DNA of 64,000 nucleotides from positions 1,020,639 to 1,084,638 of the forward strand of contig NZ_JACAOR010000001.1 of assembly GCF_013386115.1 (NCBI RefSeq), in the 5' to 3' direction. The notes under the pieces were generated by a model, which did not search any database, had not been told where the DNA came from, and saw only the letters and a program-made list of their open reading frames with translations. Every line of letters starts with the position of its first letter. Position 1 is the stretch's first letter. This document shows, in pieces, positions 27,444-35,126 of this stretch. Source of the stretch: Pseudomonas gingeri. GTDB lineage: Bacteria; Pseudomonadota; Gammaproteobacteria; Pseudomonadales; Pseudomonadaceae. The translations under genes were made by a program, and so were the position numbers.

Positions 27444-28414
27444 GGGTTCAACTCCTGAAGGCGGTTGGAAGGCAGTTGTTTATCGAGGCTGGCGACGTGG
27501 GCCGGAATCGGATGCAGGTCCAGGCGCTTGCCAGCCTTGAGTATCTGACTGGGAACTTCATGACCCACCAGTCCGGGCAGACGGGCCGCGGCCGCCAGGA
27601 CCCGGTCCAGGTCGAGACCGGTGTCGAAGCCCATCAGTTGCAGCATGTGCGCCAGGTCCTCGGTACAGACATTGCCGCTGGCCCCCGGTGCATAGGGACA
27701 ACCGCCAAGGCCGCCGAGGGATGCATCGAAGCGATCGATACCGGCCGCAATCGCCGCCAGGGCGTTGGCCTGGGCCATGCCCCGGGTGTTGTGGAAATGC
27801 AGGGTCAGCTGCAAGTCGGAAAAACGCTCGCGCACCACCCGGCACAGCGCCTCGACCTGGCTAGGATAGGCCATGCCCGTGGTGTCGCAGAGCGTCACGC
27901 CACGCACTCCGAGACGGGCAAAACGTTCGACCCAGCGCAGCACCTCGTCGATCTCGATATCGCCCTGCATCGGGCAGCCGAAGACCGTCGACAACGACAC
28001 ATTGACCGCCACCGGCCCCGCGCCGATCACCTGGACCACTTCGCACAGCTGGCTGAAAGACTGCTCGCGACTCATGCGCAGGTTCGAACGGTTATGCGCC
28101 TCGCTCACCGACATCACCAGGTTGGCCTCGTCGATGGCGCACGCCAGGGCCCGCTCGGCGCCCCGCACATTGGGCACCAGCACGGTGTATTCGACCCCGG
28201 GCCGGCGCTGGATACCGGCCATCAGCGCCTCGGCGTCGCGCAACACCGGTATGGCCTTGGGCGAGGTGAACGAGGTGACTTCGATCTTGGCGTAGCCACA
28301 CAGGCCCAGGGCGTCGACCAGGGCGATCTTGTCGGCGGTGTCGATGAAGCGGGCTTCGTTCTGGAAGCCGTCGCGGGGCGCGACCTCCTGCAAGTACAGG
28401 CGTTGCGGATGCAT
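27440..28414 (-). CDS. Hydroxymethylglutaryl-CoA lyase-like enzyme
   Basis: A 324-residue HMGL-like TIM barrel. EVAPRDGFQNE (Arg14-Asp15) and LTLHFHNTRGMAQAN (His206, His208) give the catalytic and divalent-metal residues, and the signature SLGGLGGCPYAPGASGNVCTEDL contains the catalytic-loop Cys239. The family cleaves 3-hydroxy-3-methylglutaryl-CoA, and relatives cleave other 3-hydroxy-acyl-CoAs, to acetyl-CoA plus a keto acid. It is 19 bp after a CaiB CoA-transferase, which would supply its CoA-thioester, and overlaps the VOC gene. No leucine-degradation (liu) genes are nearby, so the substrate is probably not from leucine. RBS AAGGAG. Confidence 0.9.
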   Translation of the reverse strand: MHPQRLYLQEVAPRDGFQNEARFIDTADKIALVDALGLCGYAKIEVTSFTSPKAIPVLRDAEALMAGIQRRPGVEYTVLVPNVRGAERALACAIDEANLVMSVSEAHNRSNLRMSREQSFSQLCEVVQVIGAGPVAVNVSLSTVFGCPMQGDIEIDEVLRWVERFARLGVRGVTLCDTTGMAYPSQVEALCRVVRERFSDLQLTLHFHNTRGMAQANALAAIAAGIDRFDASLGGLGGCPYAPGASGNVCTEDLAHMLQLMGFDTGLDLDRVLAAAARLPGLVGHEVPSQILKAGKRLDLHPIPAHVASLDKQLPSNRLQELNP

Positions 28415-28433
28415 GGGATGGGGCTCCTTGTGA

Positions 28434-29624
28434 TCAGATGATACCGCGCTGGCGCCAGTCGGCCTGCCGGTCCGGTTCGATGCCGAGTGCGTCGAGAATC
28501 TGCGTGGTGTGCTCGCCGAGTCTCGGTGCCGGACGGCTGACCTCCCCCGGCGTAAGGCTGAGCTTGGGCACGATGCCCGGCAAGGTCACCGGCGTGCCGT
28601 CATCGAGGTGGCTGTCGAGCAGCATGTTCCGCGCCCGGTAATGCGGATCCTGGGCGATGTCGGCGGCGTTGTAGATCTTGCCGGCGGGAATCCGTGCCTC
28701 GGTGAGAATCGACAGCACCTCGTCGAGGGGCAGCCGCGCGGTCCATTGGGAGATCGCCGTATCGATGCGTTCCACGTGAAGTACACGACCGTCGTTCTGC
28801 GCCAAGCGCGGATCGGCGGCCAGGTCGGGACGCCGGATCACCTCCATCAACCGCTGGTAAATGCTGTCACCATTGCCGGCGATCAGCGCAAACCCGCCAT
28901 CGCGACAACGATAGGCGTTGGTCGGCGCGATCCCCGGCAGGCTGCTGCCGGCCGGTTCGCGCACAGCGTTGAACACCGAGTATTCCGGCAACAGGCTTTC
29001 CATCATGTTGAACACCGACTCGTAGAGGGCGACGTCGATCTGTTGCCCTTCCCCGTCCTGTTGATCGCGGTGACGCAAGGCCAGCAGGATACCGATCACC
29101 CCGTGCAGCGCCGCCAGTGAATCGCCGATGGAGACGCCCACCCGCACCGGGGTCCGCCCCGGCTCGCCGGACAAATGGCGCAAGCCGCCCATGGCTTCAC
29201 CGATCACGCCGAAGCCGGGACGGTCGCGATAAGGTCCGGTCTGGCCGTAGCCGGAGACCCGCAGCATCACCAGGCGCGGGTTCAAGGCATGTAGCGCATC
29301 CCAGCCGAGCCCCCAGCCTTCCAGGGTGCCGGGACGAAAGTTCTCGATCAGGACATCGGCATCGGCGATCAGGCGCCGAACCAGTTCCTGGCCCTCGGGC
29401 TGGCGCAGATCGAGGGTCAGCGAGCGTTTGTTGCGCGACTGCGCGGCCCACCACACCGAGGTGCCGTCGTGCAGCAGGCGCCATTTGCGCAGGGGATCGC
29501 CGGTGACCGGCGGTTCGATCTTGATCACCTCGGCGCCGAACTCGCCGAGTATCCTGGCGGCGAACGGCCCGGCGATCAGTTGCCCGAGTTCGATCACCCG
29601 GATCCCCTGCAACGGCTTTTGCAT
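28434..29624 (-). CDS. CaiB/BaiF (class III) CoA-transferase
   Basis: A 396-residue class III CoA-transferase with PLQGIRVIELGQLIAGPFAARILGEFGAEVIKIEPP at the N-terminus, SGYGQTGPYRDRPGFGVIGEAMGG and VRVGVSIGDSLAALHGVIGILLAL, where Asp168 is the expected catalytic residue. Such enzymes move CoA from succinyl-CoA or another donor to a carboxylic acid. It is the first gene of the five-gene operon with the HMG-lyase-like enzyme and so probably activates the acid that is then cleaved. It is a different branch from the itaconate CoA-transferase at 8239. RBS AAAGGGGG. Confidence 0.9.
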   Translation of the reverse strand: MQKPLQGIRVIELGQLIAGPFAARILGEFGAEVIKIEPPVTGDPLRKWRLLHDGTSVWWAAQSRNKRSLTLDLRQPEGQELVRRLIADADVLIENFRPGTLEGWGLGWDALHALNPRLVMLRVSGYGQTGPYRDRPGFGVIGEAMGGLRHLSGEPGRTPVRVGVSIGDSLAALHGVIGILLALRHRDQQDGEGQQIDVALYESVFNMMESLLPEYSVFNAVREPAGSSLPGIAPTNAYRCRDGGFALIAGNGDSIYQRLMEVIRRPDLAADPRLAQNDGRVLHVERIDTAISQWTARLPLDEVLSILTEARIPAGKIYNAADIAQDPHYRARNMLLDSHLDDGTPVTLPGIVPKLSLTPGEVSRPAPRLGEHTTQILDALGIEPDRQADWRQRGII

Positions 29625-29706
29625 GGCGCCCCCTTTAACCTGTTCCTGAAGAAGTGAGGGGGATTGTCAGCGGGGACAGGCGACATGAAAATCCGTGATT
29701 GATCCA

Positions 29707-29733
29707 TGACCCTTTCCATTCAGGAAAGGGTCA
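29707..29733. terminator. 11-bp stem hairpin between lysR and the CoA-transferase operon
   Basis: TGACCCTTTCC and GGAAAGGGTCA pair perfectly around a 5-base loop, 11 bp after the LysR stop. It probably separates the regulator transcript from the operon, whose promoter would lie in 29625-29706. Confidence 0.5.
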
Positions 29734-29744
29734 TCGGCCACCCG

Positions 29745-30644
29745 CTATGGCGGCGTGCGCAGGAACTCGAACAGGCGCAGGGCCTCCGGCGCCAGGCCGG
29801 CCCGGGACTTCACCCCAAGGTACAAGGTCCGTCGCGACCAGGCATCGCTCAATTCGATCGCGTGCAAACCCGCGCCCAGCAGTTCGGCACGCACCGCGGC
29901 CCGGGGCAGGATGCCGATGCCCAACCCGGCCTCGATCATCCGGCAGATGCCGTCGAAGCTGCTGACCTGGATTCGCACGTTGAGCACCCTGCTCGCCCGA
30001 TGGGCCGCATCGGTAATCCGGCGCAGCAATGAACTGCCCTGGTTCAGCGCTACATAGTCGAAGTCCAGGGTGTCGACGAAGGCGATGCTGTCCAGGCCGG
30101 CCAGCGGATGAGCCGAGGGCACCAGCAGCACCAACTGGTCGGTGCGGTAGGCAAAGGTCTCCAGCCCCGGGGACGGGACATTGTCGGCAAACACGCCGAT
30201 ATCGGCCCGGCCGGTTTCCACCGCGTCGATGGTCGCCTCGCTCAGCGCTTCCTCCAGGCTGATTCGCACCTGCCGGTTGTGGGACAGGAACCGGGCCAGG
30301 TCCTGGGGCAGGAACTGCACCACCGCGGAGGTGTTGGCCCAGACCTTGATATGCCCGCGAACGCCGACGGCGAAATCGCCGACCTCCACGGCCATGCGGT
30401 TGACTCCGTCGAGAATGCTGCGCACATGGACCAGCAATCCGTGCCCCGCCGAGGTCAGCTCCAGCCCCCGGGGCAAACGGGTAAACAACGGGCAGTCGGT
30501 GGTGCGCTCCAGTTCGGCGATCCGCTTGCTCAGGGCCGACAGGGTCATGTTGGCGTGTTCGGCCGCCTTGGTCAGGCTGCCGTGCTCGGCGGCCAGCAGG
30601 AACACCCGCAGGGACTGCAGGTCGAAATGCGCGGGATTAATCAT
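29745..30644 (-). CDS. LysR family regulator (nearest to the CoA-transferase operon)
   Basis: A 299-residue LysR protein from ATG 30644 (MINPAHFDLQSLRVFLLAAEHGSLTKAAEHANMTLSALSKRIAELERTTDCPLF). The effector domain runs from about residue 95 to the C-terminus. Its first 8 bases overlap the end of a second LysR gene, so two LysR regulators are cotranscribed. It is close in style to the itaconate LysR at 12955 (both have VSSFDGICRMIEAGLGIGI-like segments). It reads in the same direction as the operon, which is unusual for LysR, and may control it. Confidence 0.9.
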   Translation of the reverse strand: MINPAHFDLQSLRVFLLAAEHGSLTKAAEHANMTLSALSKRIAELERTTDCPLFTRLPRGLELTSAGHGLLVHVRSILDGVNRMAVEVGDFAVGVRGHIKVWANTSAVVQFLPQDLARFLSHNRQVRISLEEALSEATIDAVETGRADIGVFADNVPSPGLETFAYRTDQLVLLVPSAHPLAGLDSIAFVDTLDFDYVALNQGSSLLRRITDAAHRASRVLNVRIQVSSFDGICRMIEAGLGIGILPRAAVRAELLGAGLHAIELSDAWSRRTLYLGVKSRAGLAPEALRLFEFLRTPP

Positions 30645-31524
30645 GCTGCTTCTCCGGGAATTCACGTTTGACCCGCTCGATGTAGCGGGCCACGGCCGGT
30701 GCCTTCTCGAAGCGGCGATGGATCAGCGACAACCAGGACGTGGCCTGGCAACCCTCGATGGGCCGATAGACCACATTCGGCAGGTTGATATGGCCGATCA
30801 CCGATTCCGGCACCACCGCCACACCCTGGCCCAGGGATATTGCGGCGATCACCGCCACCAGCCCGCCGGGCTGCGGCCCCAGCTTCGGCGCGTAACCGCC
30901 CTGGGCAGCGACCTGCAGGGTACCGCTGATCTGCTCCGGCAGCACGAAGGTCTCGTTCTGCAGGTGCTCGGCGCCGATATTTTTCAGGCGGCACAACCAG
31001 CTGTCGTCGGCCATCGCCAGCACAAAGCCTTCGGTATTCAGACGCACGGCGTCCACGCCCTCGGGCAGGGACATCGGCGAGCGCACGTAACCGATATCGA
31101 AACGCCCTTCGGCGATCAGCCCGGGCAATGTCGCCATGGGGGTTTCCCGCACATTGAGGCTGACATCGGTGAAGGCCCGGACAAAGGCCTTGACCTGGCG
31201 CTGCAACACCCCGGAATACACCGCCCCGGCGACATAGCCCAGTTCGATATGACCGATCTCGCCGCGCCCGGCCCGCTGGGCGTTGCGCTGCGCGTGCTCG
31301 AACTGGCGCACGGTCGCCTCGGCCTCCGGCAGCAGCGCCGCGCCCGCCTCGGTCAGGCTGACCTCGCGCTGCCCCCGCAGGAACAGCCGGGTGCCCAGGG
31401 CATTTTCCATGTCCTGGATCTGCCGGCTCAGGGTTGGCGGGGCGATATCCAGCTGTTCTGCCGCGCGGGTGAAATTGCGCTGCTGGGCAACAGCCAGGAA
31501 ATAACGGAAATGGCGGATTTCCAT
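30637..31524 (-). CDS. LysR family regulator, divergent from an MFS exporter
   Basis: A 295-residue LysR protein starting MEIRHFRYFLAVAQQRNFTRAAEQLDIAPPTLSRQIQDMENALGTRLFLRGQREVSLTEAG, a CatR/BenM-like N-terminus. It is divergent from the DHA2 exporter at 31794 and overlaps the next LysR by 8 bases. The 269-bp gap holds CATTA-N9-TAATG (31530-31548), a possible LysR site. It could regulate either the exporter or the downstream operon. Confidence 0.9.
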   Translation of the reverse strand: MEIRHFRYFLAVAQQRNFTRAAEQLDIAPPTLSRQIQDMENALGTRLFLRGQREVSLTEAGAALLPEAEATVRQFEHAQRNAQRAGRGEIGHIELGYVAGAVYSGVLQRQVKAFVRAFTDVSLNVRETPMATLPGLIAEGRFDIGYVRSPMSLPEGVDAVRLNTEGFVLAMADDSWLCRLKNIGAEHLQNETFVLPEQISGTLQVAAQGGYAPKLGPQPGGLVAVIAAISLGQGVAVVPESVIGHINLPNVVYRPIEGCQATSWLSLIHRRFEKAPAVARYIERVKREFPEKQHD

Positions 31525-31626
31525 ACGGGCATTAGCTCAAAGGTAATGAAGTACCAGGACTGGCCTAACAAAGCCGGGCCGACCCCGCGTTAAGCTGTCT
31601 TACCGTCACAGTAGAGAGCCTTGAGC

Positions 31627-31797
31627 ATGTCCGTCAACTTCCTTGCGCCGTTGCCTTGTACCTGTTCGGGCATACCGTTGGTCGCGGCGGCTGATCCGAC
31701 GCCCATCGTTGCCCCCGAGGCAATCTTCCGACGGCAACCGGACCGCCGCCTGGTCGGGACAGCCACGACCAGGCTGCCGGCGCAGGTACGCCCATGA
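31627..31797 (+). CDS. Possible 56-residue leader ORF coupled to the MFS gene
   Basis: ATG at 31627 opens a 56-codon frame (MSVNFLAPLPCTCSGIPLV...) whose stop overlaps the MFS start in the form ATGA. The peptide is Pro/Ala/Arg-rich with two Cys near the N-terminus and no recognised domain. A weak GAGAG lies upstream. Exact start-stop overlap favours a translated leader or coupling ORF, but chance cannot be excluded in GC-rich DNA. Confidence 0.3.
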   Translation: MSVNFLAPLPCTCSGIPLVAAADPTPIVAPEAIFRRQPDRRLVGTATTRLPAQVRP

Positions 31798-33332
31798 GCC
31801 GGGTCAGCCCGCGCCGGACGCTGCTGACGGCGTCCGGCGTCTGCTCGCTGATTGTCCTCGACACCAATATCGTCGCCGTCACCCTGCCGAGCATCGCCCG
31901 TGACCTGGTGGCGAACTTTGCCGATATCGAGTGGGTGGTCAGCGCCTATATGCTGGCGTTCGCCGCCCTGCTGCTGCCCGCCGGCAGCATCGCCGACCGC
32001 TTCGGCCGCAAGAAGACCCTGCTCTGGGGCCTGAGCCTGTTCATTCTCGCCTCCCTCGGCTGCGGCGCCGCGCCCAGCAGCCTGTTCCTCGATATCGCCC
32101 GGGCGATCAAGGGCGTCGGTGCCGCGCTGCTGCTGACTTCCGCCCTCGCCTCCATCGGCCACACCTTCCACGATGAAGTCGAGCGGGCCAAGGCCTGGGC
32201 CTTCTGGGGCGCCTGCATGGGCGTGGCGATGACCGCCGCGCCGACGGTTGGTGGACTGATCACCCAGTACCTGGGCTGGCGCTGGATCTTCTTTATCAAC
32301 CTGCCCATCGGCCTGCTGCTGATGGCGATGGTCCGGCATGCGGTACCCGAGTCCCGCGACAGCCAGTCGGCCCGTCTCGACCCCTGGGGCAGCCTGGCCT
32401 TCAGCGGCGCGCTGCTGTGCCTGATCTGGGGCCTGATCGAAGCGAACCAGATTGGCTGGAGCCATCCGCTGACCTACGCCCGACTGCTGGGAGGGGTCGC
32501 TCTGCTCGGTGTGTTCGTGGTGGTCGAGCGGGTGCAGCAACGCCCCATGGTCGACTTGCAGTTGTTCCGTTATCCGCGCTTTATCGGGGCCTTGCTGGGG
32601 ATGTTCGCCTACGCCGGCTGCGCCCAGGTGATGATGACGCTGCTGCCGTTCTACCTGCAGAACGGCCTGGGCCTGTCGGCCATCGCCTCTGGCCTGGGCA
32701 TGCTGCCCTTTGCCCTGACCATGCTGATCTGCCCGCGTATCGGCGTGCGACTGGCCTCGCGCCTGGAGCCCGCGACCGTGATGGCCAGCGGGCTGACCCT
32801 GGTCGGCTGCGGCAATCTGCTCAGTGCCTGGGCGGTCAGCAGCGGCGGCTACCTGGCCTTCGGCCTGGCGATTGCCGTGACGGGCGCCGGTGCCGGACTG
32901 CTCAATGGCGATACCCAGAAAAACATCATGGCCTGCGTCCCCCGGGAGCGCTCCGGCATGGCCTCGGGCATGAGCACCACCATGCGCTTCAGCGCGATCA
33001 TGCTGGCCATCGGCGTGTTCGGTGCGTTGCTCGCCGGCCATACCCAGGACCTGCTCCAGGCCAGTCTCGGCGCGCAGGCCGCACCGTGGCGCGATCAGGC
33101 CCAGGCCATTGCTTCGCGGGTGGTGGCCGGCGATATGCCGGCGGCGATGGCCGTACTGCCGGAGTCGGCACGCGCCGTGGTGCAGCCACTGGCCCGCCAG
33201 GCTTTCGTCGGCGGCTTTGGCACGGTGCTCTGGGTCGCGGGTCTGCTGGCGCTGTTCGGCGCGCTGGTGGTGGGCACATTGATGCGCAATCCGCTCCCCG
33301 GAGCGCAACCATTTTCCCTGGCCGGGGAATAA
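31794..33332 (+). CDS. DHA2-family MFS exporter (14 TM)
   Basis: A 512-residue exporter with the DHA2 motif LDTNIVAVTLPSIARDL after helix 1, the motif GSIADRFGRKKTLLWG in loop 2-3 and about 14 hydrophobic segments. The loop between the last two helices is long (roughly residues 420-465). The N-terminus is short, only about 10 residues before helix 1. A LysR gene is divergent and probably controls it. Substrate unknown; either toxic compound export or metabolite export. Confidence 0.88.
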   Translation: MSRVSPRRTLLTASGVCSLIVLDTNIVAVTLPSIARDLVANFADIEWVVSAYMLAFAALLLPAGSIADRFGRKKTLLWGLSLFILASLGCGAAPSSLFLDIARAIKGVGAALLLTSALASIGHTFHDEVERAKAWAFWGACMGVAMTAAPTVGGLITQYLGWRWIFFINLPIGLLLMAMVRHAVPESRDSQSARLDPWGSLAFSGALLCLIWGLIEANQIGWSHPLTYARLLGGVALLGVFVVVERVQQRPMVDLQLFRYPRFIGALLGMFAYAGCAQVMMTLLPFYLQNGLGLSAIASGLGMLPFALTMLICPRIGVRLASRLEPATVMASGLTLVGCGNLLSAWAVSSGGYLAFGLAIAVTGAGAGLLNGDTQKNIMACVPRERSGMASGMSTTMRFSAIMLAIGVFGALLAGHTQDLLQASLGAQAAPWRDQAQAIASRVVAGDMPAAMAVLPESARAVVQPLARQAFVGGFGTVLWVAGLLALFGALVVGTLMRNPLPGAQPFSLAGE

Positions 33333-33368
33333 CACCGGCGCGCTGAGGGAAAGGCGCGGTTCGACGAG

Positions 33369-33809
33369 CTACTGCTCGACGCCGCGCCCCTTGGCGTTTA
33401 CCTGCGGCACATTCAGCGACGCCATCAAGCGCTCGGCGTTTTCCGCGCACGGCATGTCCGCCGGCTTGCTCCTGATACTGTTCACCACCCCGAGCAGTTG
33501 CAGCTTGCTCTGGGCCAGACGGGCCTGCATGGCCTCGATCTGAGCGATCTTGCGTTCCAGGCTCTCGATCATTTCCGCATGATCCCAGACTCCCGGTTCG
33601 GAAGCCGGCACCAGCGCTCGCAGCTCCTCCAGGCTGAAGCCAGCCTGCTGGGCGCACTGGATGATCGACAAGGTCTGCAACACCTCGGACGGATACTCCC
33701 GATAGCCATTGGCCTGGCGATGCACCTTGCGGATCAGGCCCTGGGCTTCATAGAACCTGATCTTCGAGGCCGCCAGGCCACTGCGTTGAGCCAGTTCACC
33801 GATCTTCAT
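33369..33809 (-). CDS. MerR family transcriptional regulator
   Basis: A 146-residue protein from ATG 33809 (MKIGELAQRSGLAASKIRFYEAQGLIRKVHRQANGYREYP). This is the standard MerR helix-turn-helix plus wing, followed by a dimerising coiled coil near residues 80-118. The C-terminal region has a single Cys, so it is not a metal-type MerR; it is more like regulators of aldehyde or drug responses. It is divergent from the flavin oxidoreductase and overlaps no gene. The MerR-type promoter at 33830-33860 reads toward that oxidoreductase. Confidence 0.92.
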   Translation of the reverse strand: MKIGELAQRSGLAASKIRFYEAQGLIRKVHRQANGYREYPSEVLQTLSIIQCAQQAGFSLEELRALVPASEPGVWDHAEMIESLERKIAQIEAMQARLAQSKLQLLGVVNSIRSKPADMPCAENAERLMASLNVPQVNAKGRGVEQ

Positions 33810-33829
33810 GGAAATCCTCGTATCGGGGC

Positions 33830-33860
33830 TTGACATTAAAGTTTACTTTAAGCTTAGCCT
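33830..33860 (+). promoter_or_regulatory. MerR-type promoter with 19-bp spacer and dyad operator
   Basis: TTGACA (33830-33835) and a -10-like TAGCCT (33855-33860) are separated by exactly 19 bp. The spacer contains the perfect dyad TTAAAG-TTTA-CTTTAA (33836-33851). An over-long spacer with a centred dyad is the hallmark of MerR-activated promoters. It drives the oxidoreductase at 33888. Confidence 0.8.
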
Positions 33861-33887
33861 GAACTCCCTACTACCCCGGAGTCAAGC

Positions 33888-35126
33888 ATGTCACCCTTCC
33901 AAGCATTGCCGCTACCCAACGGCGTACAGATCCCGAATCGCATTGCCAAGGCTGCCATGGAAGAGAACATGGCCGACCTGGACAACGCCCCTTCCTCCCA
34001 CCTGATGGAACTCTACCGCGCCTGGGCCGATGGCGAGCCCGGCCTGCTGCTGACCGGCAACGTGATGATCGACCGGCGCGCCATGACCGGCCCCGGCGGC
34101 GTGGTGCTGGAAGATGAGCGGCATCTGCGCAAGTTCCGCCAGTGGGCTGAGATCGGCCGGGCCAAGGGCGCGCAGTTCTGGATGCAGATCAACCATCCCG
34201 GGCGCCAGACCATGGCCAATCTCGGCCAGATCGCCTGGGCTCCCTCGGCGGTTCCGCTGGAGCTGGGTGGATTCTCGAAGATGTTCGCCGAGCCGCGCCC
34301 CATGAGTGAAGCGGATATCGAGGACGTCATCGGACGCTTTGCCCGCAGCGCCCGGCTTGCCGAACAGGCGGGTTTTACCGGCGTGCAGATTCATGCGGCC
34401 CACGGCTATCTGCTGAGCCAGTTCCTCTCGCCGCTGAGCAATCAACGTACCGATCGCTGGGGCGGCTCCCTGGAAAACCGCGCCCGTTTGCTATTGTCGG
34501 TGGTCAAGGCGGTTCGGGCCGAGGTGGCGCCGACCTTCTGTGTGGCGGTCAAGCTCAACTCGGCGGACTTCCAGCGCGGCGGCTTCGATGCCGACGATGC
34601 GCGCCAGGTGATCGAATGGCTCAATGAGCTGCCGGTGGACCTGGTCGAACTCTCCGGCGGCAGCTACGAGGCCCCGGCCATGCAAGGCGAAGCCCGGGAT
34701 GGCCGGACGCTGGCGCGGGAAGCCTACTTCATGGAAATGGCCGGCGAACTGGCGAAGGTGGCGACGATGCCGGTGATGGTCACCGGCGGCATCCGCCGCC
34801 TGCCCGTTGTCGAGCAGGTGCTGGACAGCGGCATCGCCATGGCCGGTATCGGTACCGCCCTGGCGCTGGAACCGCACCTGCCCCGGCATTGGCGCGAAGG
34901 CCGTGACACCCATCCGCAGTTGCAGCCGATCCGCTGGAAGCAAAAACCACTGGCCTCGCTGGCGAGCATGGCGGTGGTCAAATTCCAGCTCAAGCGCCTG
35001 AGCAAGGGCCGCCGCCCGCAGCCCGAGGTTTCGGCGGTGTGGGCTTTGGTGCTGGATCGGTTGTTTATCGGTCGACGGACGAAGCAGTATCGCCGCGAGA
35101 TGAGCCGATTGAAGGCCGGTGCCTAG
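33888..35126 (+). CDS. NADH:flavin oxidoreductase, Old Yellow Enzyme-like
   Basis: A 412-residue protein with an OYE-type FMN TIM barrel: FWMQINHPGRQTMANLG, GFTGVQIHAAHGYLLSQFLSPLSNQRTDRWGGSLENRARLLLSVV (substrate His pair) and VMVTGGIRRLPVVEQVL. It lacks the C-terminal FeS/FAD region of 2,4-dienoyl-CoA reductase, so it is a simple ene-reductase class protein with a Lys/Arg-rich tail. It probably reduces unsaturated aldehydes or ketones under control of the divergent MerR regulator. RBS GGAG. Stop overlaps the convergent KAP ATPase stop by 4 bases. Confidence 0.9.
   Translation: MSPFQALPLPNGVQIPNRIAKAAMEENMADLDNAPSSHLMELYRAWADGEPGLLLTGNVMIDRRAMTGPGGVVLEDERHLRKFRQWAEIGRAKGAQFWMQINHPGRQTMANLGQIAWAPSAVPLELGGFSKMFAEPRPMSEADIEDVIGRFARSARLAEQAGFTGVQIHAAHGYLLSQFLSPLSNQRTDRWGGSLENRARLLLSVVKAVRAEVAPTFCVAVKLNSADFQRGGFDADDARQVIEWLNELPVDLVELSGGSYEAPAMQGEARDGRTLAREAYFMEMAGELAKVATMPVMVTGGIRRLPVVEQVLDSGIAMAGIGTALALEPHLPRHWREGRDTHPQLQPIRWKQKPLASLASMAVVKFQLKRLSKGRRPQPEVSAVWALVLDRLFIGRRTKQYRREMSRLKAGA

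Noticed and set aside
31590..33335. A 581-codon minus-strand frame opposite the MFS exporter
   Set aside because: Gln/Gly/His-rich shadow; the plus strand encodes a full DHA2 protein.
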